A stretch of 64,000 bases of DNA from Paralvinella palmiformis (Eukaryota > Annelida > Polychaeta > Terebellida > Alvinellidae), in the NCBI GenBank assembly GCA_025642065.1, contig JAODUP010001341.1, positions 1 through 64,000 on the forward strand, written 5' to 3'. Below are positions 34,020 through 64,000 of the stretch, piece by piece. The position numbers and the translations under genes were made by a program. The first letter of the stretch is position 1; each line of letters starts with the position of its first letter. The notes under the pieces were generated by a model, which ran no database searches, was not told the DNA's origin, and worked only from the letters and a program-made list of their open reading frames with translations.

Positions 34020-34250
34020 AAATAGTGTATTTATGTAAATAGTGTGTTTATGCATTTGTGGAAATAGAATTATCTTTCCTAGGTCCAGTTATATCCACTT
34101 TGTGCTATGGCGTTTAAGGCTAGATCTAATCTGCTGGTCATAAATAACATTTAAACTCGTTGTTATGACAATAGTTTGAACAGCAGACATTAGGTCACAG
34201 CAGCACAATATACGGCACATACAGCAGCAATATTTATATACCTTCACTCT
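34020..34250 (+). repeat. Dispersed repeat, second copy
   Basis: 34060-34205 matches 7836-7985 in the same orientation, with conserved TTATCTTTCCTA-GGTCCAGTTAT and CAATAGTTTGAA blocks. Class unknown. Confidence 0.6.
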
Positions 34251-34639
34251 CTGAAATTAGTAAACTTATATCAATTACAAGTTAACAAATGTATATTATC
34301 ATTTCTTAAGGGCTTATTGCCATCTTCGTTAAAACACATATTTACATTATCACAAAATCAACATGGCCACAACATCAGGCACTCGACAGCATACAAATGA
34401 ATGGTGCAAAAACACGTACCTCGGCTGCGTGCCAAAGCATCTTCCAAATGGGTCCTCAAACATGGCACCTTTTCGCCGCATGCTATCTAGATGCGCAACT
34501 CATTGCCCATATTTTGTGCGGGTTTCTCATCAAGATTCAAACGATCCACACTGGAGGGCTACGATGACTAATCTTATTTTTTCGCCCATATATTTATGGC
34601 GCTGCATATTCTTTTAATGGGTTGGATAGGGTTATGGGG

Positions 34640-34860
34640 AATACACCAGAGCGGCGGCATCAGATTTATGGAATAAATCATTACTTATTTTGTCAAATTG
34701 ACCAGATTTTACAGTAGAGCCGGACAGTCTCTCATCGACTCTTCTACATTTGTGACCCGTTTACTTATTGTATTTATTATTTACTTCTATTTATGAATCA
34801 TTACCTTTGTATATGTATTTGTATACAGTTCAGAAAAATTAAGTCATTCATTCATTCATT
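34640..34860 (+). mobile_element. Possible LINE 3' end with (ATTC)n tail
   Basis: Plus strand reads RAAASDLWNKSLL, like the end of many CR1/L2 ORF2 proteins (AAP.LWN.LP), then a short AT-rich 3' region and a CATTCATTCATTCATT tail at 34845-34860. Several stops; assignment tentative. Confidence 0.4.
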
Positions 34861-35142
34861 TGATCCCATCAAGAGGTTGAAATAGTTCCAGGGATTAATT
34901 TCTTGGCTCACAACATCGTGGTGGTTGACCACGTTAAATGGCGCTGCCGTCTCCACTGAATTTATTAAAATAAAGGGGGATGTTAAACACAACTGAGGAC
35001 GTAATACACTCTGGCAGTGACCACCATCGGGGTAGTTAGACTCTATCTTTCCGTACTGCCCCTCTGTGAGTGGTGGGGAGGAGGTAATCTCAACCACTCC
35101 AACATAGTGGGTGTGGTAATCAAGGGATAGCCTGAAATACAA
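34852..35142 (-). other. Unidentified ORF, possible exon
   Basis: 96 codons (LSLDYHTHYVGVVEIT, then EGQYGKIESNYPDGGHCQSV and TAAPFNVVNHHDVV) that follow a strong acceptor-like sequence (TTAATTGTATTTCAG, minus strand, about 35134-35148). It has no recognised domain, no partner exon found, and it overlaps the tail of the possible LINE. Confidence 0.3.
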
Positions 35143-35176
35143 TTAACATAAACATTCTCACAACTGCCGCTATCTG

Positions 35177-35177
<1 letters not shown>

Positions 35178-35205
<28 letters not shown>
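35178..35205. repeat. (CA)n microsatellite
   Basis: CA tract of about 28 bp. Confidence 0.9.
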
Positions 35206-35207
<2 letters not shown>

Positions 35208-35724
35208 GAATTTAATCAAAGTAAGCTATCTTTGTATAAGAACGTCATGTATAAGAATACTTGTCGCAAAAATAGTTACTCCAGAAGTTGGCGACATCTG
35301 GTGAATAATTTAATTGTTGAAATTGTTATCAAGCGAGCGAAGTTAGAATTAATAAAACTTTAGCGCAATTTTGCAGAAGTATTCTTATGAGGAGATTTCT
35401 ATTTGTCATTTAATGGAATACAGATGGCCTAAAGAGGTAAGAACAATTTTATTTTATTTTCTCTTTGTAATGATGTGTAATTTAGCCAGGTTTCGATAAT
35501 ACTAGTTGTGTTAAATATTGTAAACTTGAAGTCTAACACACTGTTAAATCAACCAATGAACATGTAATTAGAGGTTATATCGTAAAATCACAATAATATC
35601 AAATTATCACAAAAAGTGGTATTGTGAAAGGGACTTACTCGCTGTAAAACACTATTCTTATCGAGCACACCCTTTTTTCACTCTATCTGATAATAAAGTT
35701 GAAACTTTTCATTCTCATTGGTCA

Positions 35725-36130
35725 TACACGTAATTAGTCCAGTGCTAGTCTAACCGTCCCTTGAATGTATTTACAAATTGTACACTGATTACTTACTCTG
35801 GTAATCGGTTCCAGTTTTCTACTACTCTATTGCTGAAGAAATGTTGCCTTAGTGCAGTTCTTCATCGTGGTTTGTGAAGTTTTAGGCTGTGGCCTCTAAT
35901 AGGTCCCTCCTGTACTAGTTTGAGCAGGCTTCTTGTATGTACATTAAAAACACGAGTGAGCACTTTATGCTGGTACTTGGCATGTAAAGTCATTCTGTTG
36001 AGTACTTCTGATTTCTTTTAGTTAAATAAATCGTACATGTATCATTTGTAGTGCAATTTGTTATGTTTCATTAACAGCCTGTGTTTGTTAAGTTTGTGAC
36101 ACCATCTTGGACGCACATAATTAGCCAAGA
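35725..36130 (-). pseudogene. LINE ORF2 C-terminal fragment
   Basis: Minus strand gives PIRGHSLKLHKPR, a stop, then RTALRQHFFSNRVVENWNRL and, in a shifted frame, VNTFKGRLD. This matches the RGHS.KL.KPR...FF..RVV..WN.LP end of CR1/jockey-type elements. A different LINE family from the one at 28.8 kb. Confidence 0.7.
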
Positions 36131-36235
36131 AATCAGCCTCCTCCTTCTATTTCTATTGCTGGACATTTGAAGGTTTATATATGCTATTACTGACATACAT
36201 GATTACTTGGACAGTGCTAGAATATACTAAGAAAT

Positions 36236-38945
36236 GATACTTCAACGCAAAAGCACAGGGGTGAAATTTCTATTATAGAAGTTGATGCTGAAATAGGCCT
36301 GCTATTGGGTAGCAATGCCCCCGATGTGTAGAGTCCCATAGAAGTAGTAACCGGTTGGTCAGGAAGTCCACATCTTACAGGAACACGTATCGGGTTGATC
36401 GCGTGGAACGTCATCATATCTGAGAACAGTGCTAGCAGTAGTGTGTGCAATACGCTCATAGTGAACCGAGCATTAGCTACGGGGTTCGAGTTCGAGGATG
36501 GCTGAAGATTGGACAAACTGTTTCAGAAGAGCGCTGCTCTATATTTTTCTGAGCGACTTACAGAAGAAAGCGCCGAAAACTCCAAAGAAGACAATTGCTA
36601 TCTAGAGGTTCACAGATGACCACTATTTTTTCAGCTTTCCACCGAAGAAGAAAATAGTATTACTTGATAACCGAAGTATGGCACTTAGTCGTTTGTCAAG
36701 TCTGCAGAAGCGAATACTGAGAAATCCACACTATAGGAAGGATTATAAGAATTTCATGGGTGTCCTGATAGAGAAGAAATATGCAGAGAGATCCATTTGA
36801 AGGGGATGATTGCCAAAATGGTCGAACCTTGTAACCTTGTACCTACCTTACCAATAAAAACAGAGGTATTCGATTGCAGTGCAAGATACCAAGGTGTCTC
36901 ACTCAATGACGTTCTTTACCAGGGACCGGAGCTAGCAAACAGTCTAATAAGTGTTCTGGCCAAATTTCGTCAAGAGCCGGTCGCTATAAGTGGTGACAAT
37001 GAGAAAATGTTTTATCAAGTCCAGGTCGCAGAGAACGATAGTAACCATATTAGATTCTACTGGGGAGGATGGCAACGTCAAGACTGATCCAAAGATCTGC
37101 CGTATGACTGTGGACATATTTGGTGCTGCATATTCGCTGAGTGTTGCGAATTTTGCATTGCATCAAGTTATCCAACTTTCCATGGAAGAACTTTCATGTT
37201 GATGACAATCTTTGCTCTGTTTATGCCATAGATGAAGTGGTCACTAACATCCAGAAGATTTCTCGTATATGCCAGAAGGGTGGGCTCCGATTAACAGAGA
37301 TAGGCTGGATAGGCTATGTGTTACAGAGAGAGCGTCCTATGACTCCTTCTATGAGCGAATGTTGATTCAGACAGTTTCCATTCTCAGATAAGGCAGTCTG
37401 TCGGCACACATCATCTTGCATCACCTCTTCAGAAGGAAATTCGACTCGGACACCATTTGATTTCGTTATTCCCAGGTGTCACAAACCTTCACAAATTGGC
37501 TGTCTGAGGAATGCTCAGCTAGATATGTTCTCGGATGCCAGTGAGAAGGGTTATGGTGTGGCAGGGTATATACGCCTAAGTGATGATGTTGGACCCAGAC
37601 TAGAACTCGTTTGTTCATCTAAATCACCATATGGAGAATATCTTGGAACCTGGATACACTATCAATGATGTGCTATATTGGACAGACAGTATGGAGGGGA
37701 TCCGGTACATCACCATCCAAAGTTCCAGGTACCAGGTATTTGTCGCCAATCGTTTGGCAGTAATTCACAATGGTTCACAGGTTTTAGAGTGGCGTTACAT
37801 CAATGACGCGTCAAACCCGGCAGACCATGCTTCACGTGGGATTGCTCCAGAACAGAAGAAGACTGAATGGAGAGAAATCTCTCATAATGGCCTCAGATGG
37901 ATCAGAATCCTGGATCACTGTCATTGGAATCTGGTGATCCAGAACGGAAAAGATGTGTCAAATCAAACAAGGTGACTAAAACGTCGGTCATCGAACATGC
38001 AGTGGGGGTTTTGTCAAGACAGATGAAGGCGAAGAGAATTGTATCTGTTGTTCTGTTAGCTCAGCAAAGATTCCTGAGAAACAATTCAACTAGCGTTGTT
38101 GGTCGCTTGCAGAAGGCAAAGTCAGTGATGATTCGTCATGAACAGCAGTTGTATTTTGGAAGGAAGACTGAAACAGGACTTCCAGTGTTTGTAAGCTTAT
38201 TTTAGAAGACATGCATTGTCTCGTGGGTCACCTCGCGAAGAACACTATCACAGTTTATTGAAGTGCAATTTCTGGATCTTGGGGTCTGCTGACTTGCCGA
38301 AAATACCAAGCGAGAGGCTGTGAATAGCCAATGGTAAACTTATCCATTGATCTTGTGTGTACAGATGAGCCGTCATTCACACGACGTTTTTGACCAATTG
38401 AAACCAAGAAAGGGACATTTTCACATGCCTATCTATCCGTGCCGTTCATCTAGAAGTAGCGTCATCCATGGAGGCTCGTTGTGCTCCAGTAAATAGTATG
38501 GTGTCTGATAACGGTACCAATCTGGTGGCAGTAGAAGCATAGCTTAAGCAGAAGATCCAGAGTTTGTACCAAAAGAGTCTTGCAGCGGCATTCTAGTGTA
38601 AGAACATTAAGTTGCATTTCAATCCGCCTTCAGCCTCTCATTTCGGAGGCGTGTTGGGAACGGCTGATACGGTCAGTTAGAAAGGTCACGTATTCAGTGT
38701 TGAAAGAACAAGTGATTCGCTTGGATGATGAGGGACTAGAGACTTTGTTTTGCGAGGTTCAAACAATATCGAATGGACAACCCATCACATCCATCTGATA
38801 TGATTACAGGGAACCAGACGCATTGACACCTAATCATTTGCTGATCTTTCATCCTCGCCAGGAGATACCTGTTAGGACATTTGACAAGAATGACTGTTAC
38901 GGTCGCCGCCGTTGGACCCAGATCCAATTCATAACATTATCTTAT
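36236..38945 (+). pseudogene. BEL/Pao LTR retrotransposon relic
   Basis: Domains in BEL/Pao order on the plus strand: a DUF1758-like protease end (LLLGSNAPDV, about 36290); the segment NRSMALSRLSSLQKRIL before the RT; RT with FDCSARYQGVSLNDVLYQGP and FRQEPVAISGD (36863-36997), then VDIFGAAYSLSVANFALH after a frame shift; RNase-H-like LDMFSDASEKGYGVAGYIR; VLYWTDSMEGIRYI with INDASNPADHASRG; integrase AVHLEVAS...SDNGTNLV and NPPSASHFGGV; and the C-terminal FDKNDCYGRRRW. Many stops and frame shifts; the catalytic aspartates of the RT are not recognisable. No LTRs found. Not a working element. Confidence 0.88.
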
Positions 38946-41752
38946 CACCATTTAAACCATAGTAATATCCTATCACTATTCATTGTTATGTAATTGCATA
39001 GGAAATATATTACTTGTAGGTCCCTTTTCCAAGATTTGCCATCCATAAGAGACTACCGTTCACTCGATGTCTCCTTGTGCATTAGCCAAAAAAAAGTTCG
39101 TGCATCACAATTAACAGTAGTAACGGTTAGACTGTGAAATAACTAGACCTGATTTGTTCTGAAAATTAACAGCACTCCATTGCATAGCAAGAAACATATC
39201 CTTAACGTCAGCAAGCGGGTAATGTCTAATATTATTTTTAGCCGTGGTCACATTTACTTGGATATATATTAACTTTTCCTACATGTCCCAGGTGATATTA
39301 TTAATATCAAATCTAAACAATACAATCAATTATCTGATATTTCGGGTAAACTAATTACACAGCTAGATGCACGAATAGATCGATCCAGGCGAAATGCGTT
39401 GCATCGGTTACCAACTGCGGTCTCTGGTTAGAAAAAGGTATGGCGGCTGTTGTTTTCACTAAGGATAATTACTGGAAATCTTTTAGCAAATTATATCATA
39501 TTACACGGAAATTTAAACTAGCATTACAGCTGAATAATAGTGTCTTTCCAAAGCATTTAACAAAATATTTATTAGTGTATAACCCAATGATTGAGAGAAC
39601 CAATTTGCCCAGATGTATGACCCTGCTAAGCCTTCTTTATTCATGTTGAGACGTAGGGAATTTTTTAGCATGGGTTTTAATGGATTAAATAAATAATTTT
39701 AAAATTAAACGTTTAGCTGAAATTGATTTTAATTAAGATTTTTTATATTAAATGTGGATATAAAGGAAAGAAATTGGAAATATAATTTTTATTTGTACCT
39801 GGGAACCAATCATATTTGTTTCACCTGTATATTTTTTTAATTACATTAAACTATTAACACCCTTGACATGTAGTACCCGTTGCACGAACGACTGGTTCAG
39901 AAAATACAAACAGTTCACTTTTAATACAACCTATCACGCCTAAATATCAATGTTACAGTAATAAGAATCACCCATTGAATTATAATCTATGAGATCATTG
40001 ATTTTATCCATTCATATCGTCATGTCAGATGCCAAAGGTTCTACAAAAAAACCTACATTTTAGAATGGAAGTCTGAACTAGACAGGCCGGACCACGACAG
40101 CCATGAAAATCGCACTGAACGTTACTTAGTTTGCTGGCATATATCTATTGGATGAACCCTATGCCATTCCTATTAAATGCATAATTATGATCTGGAGATC
40201 ACATAATCTTAATACACTTTAAATACAATCCAAATACGGCTGGTAAATAGCTTATATAGAGGTTTTTAATAAGACATTTATCGCCGGCAACACGCGTAAA
40301 TCGCCATGTGATTCTTCTAACTCAGACCGTAGTGTGAAATTCAGCCACATGCTAGCGCCAGGGATAAATGGATCGGTCTATTAGAGAACATTTTTCAGTT
40401 TTGTAAGAACCGAAAATTGTGTCATCATGAAATCGATATGTAAATTATCATAACGTAGGTAGATTTCGTTTTTCGAATTTAGTTTGACATTGATCCGATA
40501 TCACTCAGCAGTACCGTGTCACGGATCAAAACGATTAATGCACATGTAAGGGATCTGCTACCAACATAAATATTTAAAAATAACCCCTCTATATAACTGG
40601 CTGTCCATATATAGAAGGCGTTTGTTCATATGTGATACTAGTTTCAAGCACGGAATGGCATCATGCTCCAGTTATAATGTAATCTGTATAGGCTAGTTAA
40701 CTTATCCTTGTTATGTGAAACAAATTATTTTACTGAGTGTTTTTGGTTGGGTAGGATATTTAGACTTTCACCGATGTCAATTACTGTATTATATTACAAA
40801 GAAATACGCTTATTAACGTACCTGTTTATAAATGCGATAAATGTGCGCTTCTAACATTCAAATATATGAAATGGTGAATTGTATTAACTGTTTAAAATGT
40901 GTGTATAGTTAAAAATAAGCCAATTTATTTACTTATCCATAAGGTTACTTTTTATTTATTTATATCTTATTTGAACGTCTCAGAACAGTTTTGCAAACAC
41001 CATGCCGTGTCATTGGAATAGTCAAGTAATAGTGTATGAGGGAAGTAATCCAGGATAAGTGCAATATGAGTTAGGGTATTATTCACGTACCATATCGTAC
41101 GACGTATAATAAACTGTAACTTTATTAAAGTCTTTCATGAGTAAGCTTTTCATAATAAACAAACGTTATTATTAAACTGGGGCAGTGATGATGTGAGTGA
41201 GTGTGAATATATCAATACAGATATAGCGGACACGAATTTACTTAATAATATCTGATTTTCATGTCGACGATCTATGAGTATGGTTACAGTATGCAGTATG
41301 GTTTAACCAAAAAGATACAATATTTTATGAAACTTGATTTTTCTGCTGTTATAATTATATTTGTTCATTCGCAATAGCGTATGCATCAAAAGCAATACAT
41401 ACATCTAATGAGCTGGGCATCGTAAACATTTAACTTTTAAAGTGGCAAAAATAACTGCATTAGTATCCTATCAACAGCAACTGAGAATATGTTTCGAATG
41501 ACTGACCTGTAGAACGAAATAAATGATATGATCTGGTTCACCGAATTGAACTGTAAACCGTCCAGTCAAATATTTGTATATTTCTTCACACATCTGTTTA
41601 AAGAGAACCATTAATTCCCAGTTTGTTTCTGGTTCTCTTAATCTTGTCGTTTTCCCTATCCTTTAACTGGATTAGAGTAAGACAACACATCAACAATTGT
41701 ATCACAACTACACCGTCTCCAATGGTGTTAATAAGTTTGAATGAAATAGTTT

Positions 41753-41862
<110 letters not shown>

Positions 41863-42838
41863 TACTTAGATAAAAAGCTTATTTTATTCAATATGGGAGA
41901 CACAGGTGATAATAACTTTCGAGAGCCGAACTAAAAAATAACTTTAAATGAAATACACAGATTTTATTTCGAGCAGAAATGATTATTTGTTCAGCGAATA
42001 TAATTTTATTATAATTTTACACGTTTATCTATCTCGGTTTGAAGAATCTTTTTTTCTGGTGATAGTATGCATAAAAATAAATGTTATATTTTTATGTGGT
42101 AGTCACGTTGTTTTACTGTAAATTATCCTATAGGATAATATTAACTACCACTAAACATTTCAAAGCAAGCACTGATTTTATACACCAATGTGCAGGATAT
42201 TTCGGCAAACAACGTGTGGTGTGTATGTGCGCGTGCGTGCGTGCGCGCGCGCGCATAAAACAAATGTCACGGTTGTATATAGCATTTTTTCATTTTGTGT
42301 ATTTAATCCTTGTTTACTAAATGACCTGTTAGATTTGTTCCTAAAATTAAAAGACCAATTCAGTTTCTTGATTTTATTGCCATGTTACAGATGTGATGAT
42401 ATAATATCCTGATGTAAACGCGCCACGACAGGTTTAATAAAACATATTTATAATGTAAACCATATCTAAATCATTCGAATAGACCAACACGATATCGGAG
42501 TTTACATGACAAGTAATTTTTGTTTACAAATAAACATTCCAGCGATCATTCATGATCTCCGTAAAAAGCTAGCTTTATATATTAAAACTACGTTCATCTT
42601 TGGTTACAATAGGTCATCGGTTGCAAGTTGTAATAAAAGAAGTCATCACTGATACGAATATTACATAAATAAATAATTTATACTAAAATATGACGCTCGT
42701 ATTAGTATAGGATAACACTATATTCCTATCACTTAAACAACAGGTCAATAGTACTTCACAAAAATACAACAACAAATAAAATAGTGCCCTTAAAAATTAT
42801 CGTGGAAATACCGGAAACTATACGACGACAAGGAAATG

Positions 42839-62000
<19,162 letters not shown>

Positions 62001-62573
62001 AGTCCGGTTGGAGGGGATGCTTTCCCGTTGTTCGTCTTGGTGGTGAACATGAAAGCACTTTAGATCCTGTGATATTCCAAGTAAAAAGGGAATAACCGTT
62101 ATTTTTGTATCAAGGAAAACCTTCAATTAGGTATAAATATTACAAGTTCTAGAATTATTGTTGTTTGTGATTGTGAATTATTGAAGCAACACTATCATTG
62201 AGAATGATGGTTTCATCTTTCCTGAATAAATTACCCAGGTTTATAAAAGGGATATTACAAACGAATCTCACACATCAAACCTCATGGGGTCAATTTGATC
62301 CAATTCAATTGGTCATTGATTTGGTCAGTGAACAAGCTAAATGTTGCAAGATTTGTCACATATATCATATATAGTTAGCACAGAGCAGTGTAAACAAATG
62401 AGAAATTGTTGTTATATAGACCCCTTTGTTTCACCCGTACACATATCTCATATGTATAAGGTTTACACAAAACCTACGTTTGTGGTCAAATCGACCGCAT
62501 TTGCTATTGAGGGTTAACATCGTACAGTTATACTATTTTAAACATTAAAGTAGTACGCTGCCAAAACGGAGAA

Positions 62574-62733
62574 TACAGGTAGGCGTCGACTTACGAACTT
62601 ACAGCTGTGCAACTTTACGACTTAAAGATGATTATAATATCAGAACACAGTATAATATACGTAAGGTAATTGCAATATAGGCCGAATTACGACTAGATCA
62701 ACCAATCAAGGTCGTAAGTCAACGACTACCTGT
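62574..62733. mobile_element. MITE with 25-bp terminal inverted repeats
   Basis: Left end ACAGGTAGGCGTCGACTTAC and right end, reversed, ACAGGTAGTCGTTGACTTAC are inverted repeats. Each end borders a T so that TA flanks are possible. About 160 bp, non-coding; the ends resemble mariner/Tigger-type MITEs. Confidence 0.7.
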
Positions 62734-62776
62734 ATAAGAAACAGAATGGTTATGCTGAAGACATTTCCCTTATAAA

Positions 62777-62785
<9 letters not shown>

Positions 62786-62824
<39 letters not shown>

Positions 62825-62830
62825 ATATAT
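62786..62830. repeat. (TA)n microsatellite
   Basis: TA tract of about 40 bp, with TG and GA runs following at 62835-62893. Confidence 0.92.
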
Positions 62831-62939
62831 GTGTTGTGTGTAGTATTTGTGTGTGTGTATATATATAATATAAAATAGAGAGAGAGAGAGAGTCGTAATA
62901 CCTATCACCACACTAAGCGTTGGTAGTATTTATATTTAC

Positions 62940-62984
62940 CTGGTTATCTGTATGTGGTTTCCTTTCTTTGACATCATAGTTGCA
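62940..62984 (-). other. Candidate upstream exon of the Csk paralogue
   Basis: 45 bases between acceptor TTTATCTGCAG and donor CCAG|GTAAAT, close in size to the left gene's first coding exon (48 bases) and in the same relative place. It holds ATGATGTCAAAGAAAGG, resembling a start-codon context. If spliced straight to 61966-62066 the ATG frame stops after about 13 codons, and the frame that stays open has no ATG, so it is probably a 5' UTR exon or part of a lost reading frame. Confidence 0.45.
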
Positions 62985-63482
62985 CTGCAGATAAATATAT
63001 ATATATATATATATATAATATAAAATATATATATATATATATACAACGTCCACAATTCCTTAGGTTTAACACAGTGCTTACCGTACATTCAGTGTACACA
63101 AAATCTGCATACGTCCGATAACAAACGTAACACGATCACCAAATCAGAGGTAAGAAATATCCAATTTGTCACTGTAGAAGAAAAAGCAACATACTTACAG
63201 ATAATGTGACATCGTTCGAGGTAGATATAAGTAAGGCTCGGTTATCTTTAGACAAATACAACCTGAACCCTGAGCCCCTTCTCTAACGATAGATAATACG
63301 ACTACATATTAGAACGACGTCTTATCTGACTGTGTTAGTATTTATTTCCTTCGCTATACGTTAATTTGATCGATTGAAAATTATTTGTTACAGCATATTT
63401 TCTTATACTTTTACTTTTGCTATTATTTGTATGCTATTATTGTTGTTTAGGGGTGGAAAACAATCTATTTTCAGTCATATAA

Positions 63483-63551
<69 letters not shown>

Positions 63552-64000
63552 TAAAAAAAATAGTAGCAGTTCAATTTTACTATTATCAACCATTTTACTC
63601 TGTATAAAGCGTACATTTACTCCATCTGTTCTATAAATCCAGTTCAGAATGAACGATTACAGCAGACTCTCCTATTCCATGACGTCGTTTAGTCTTCCAT
63701 TACACTGAGAATGGCTTAGCATAGGAATGTTAACGTTTGTTTATGAATGATAGCTGTCACAAACCTAAACGTAACTTTCATTTTTCTCCCGATAGACACC
63801 TTCTTGCTATCTTACCTCACTTTAATTTTCTCGTTTACAAAGATTGTTAATTATGTAATCAGCATGGCATTATCTTTATGATTTATTAAATATGTGGGAC
63901 ATATGGATCTATACCATCGTTTTATTATGTTATATAACTTATATAACTGGCTATTTAATGACTGTCTTCCATAACAATTTCTCTTAAATTGAATCTAGCT
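62985..64000. other. Upstream flank of the Csk paralogue
   Basis: TA microsatellites at 62994-63042 and 63487-63546. Donor-like sequences on the minus strand at 63069-63079 (GTACG|GTAAGC) and 63189-63198 (TCT|GTAAGTATG) could end untranslated exons. No SH3-like coding sequence was found. Confidence 0.4.
63487..63546. repeat. (TA)n microsatellite
   Basis: TA tract of about 60 bp. Confidence 0.95.

Noticed and set aside
36217..36516. 99-residue minus-strand ORF
   Set aside because: Antisense shadow of the plus-strand BEL/Pao protease region.
62067..62939. First SH3 exon of the Csk paralogue
   Set aside because: Read in all minus-strand frames; nothing resembling the SMYNF or EDLPF motifs between proper splice sites.

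Overview
This is AT-rich animal nuclear DNA: short exons with GT-AG introns of conserved phase, many (TA)n and (CA)n microsatellites, tRNA-derived SINEs, and decayed LINE, Gypsy, BEL/Pao, hAT and pogo-type elements. The repeat mix and the protein families suggest an invertebrate, most likely a mollusc (perhaps a gastropod). The taxon is inference, not something read directly. No bacterial operon, CRISPR array or rRNA gene is present.

Three genes can be assembled by hand, all on the minus strand. (1) At the left edge is the 5' part of a C-terminal Src kinase (Csk) gene: coding exons at 6553-6600, 3512-3625, 2649-2749 and 1279-1501 encode the N-terminus, SH3 and SH2; the kinase exons lie beyond position 1. 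A tandem duplication has left a dead second copy of the SH2 exon at about 2122-2335. (2) At 17115-23381 is a complete five-exon gene for a secreted protein of 594 residues with a signal peptide and a papain-fold (clan CA, C39/C10-like) cysteine-peptidase domain in its last exon; a TATA box (23450-23456) and a polyadenylation signal (17030-17035) frame it. (3) At 42839-62066 is a second, divergent Csk-family gene with intact SH2 and kinase domains. Its SH3 exon is badly eroded, the first SH3 exon was not found, and an in-frame ATG inside the eroded exon would give a 384-residue SH2-kinase protein.

The rest is introns and intergenic DNA filled with mobile elements: a foldback/MULE-like element with 10-bp target duplications (3891-4622), a pogo-like element with TIRs and TA duplications (9639-10255), a Gypsy relic with a later tandem duplication (13925-15743), several LINE relics (24.6-25.1, 28.8-30.6, 31.6-32.3, 35.7-36.1, 46.7-47.5 kb), a BEL/Pao relic (36.2-38.9 kb), hAT relics (20.7, 47.6-48.5, 56.8-57.8 kb), a small MITE (62574-62733) and several SINEs. 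The two Csk genes probably arose by local duplication, with the peptidase gene now between them. Csk proteins phosphorylate the inhibitory C-terminal tyrosine of Src kinases; a paralogue without SH3 would be expected to differ in targeting rather than chemistry.
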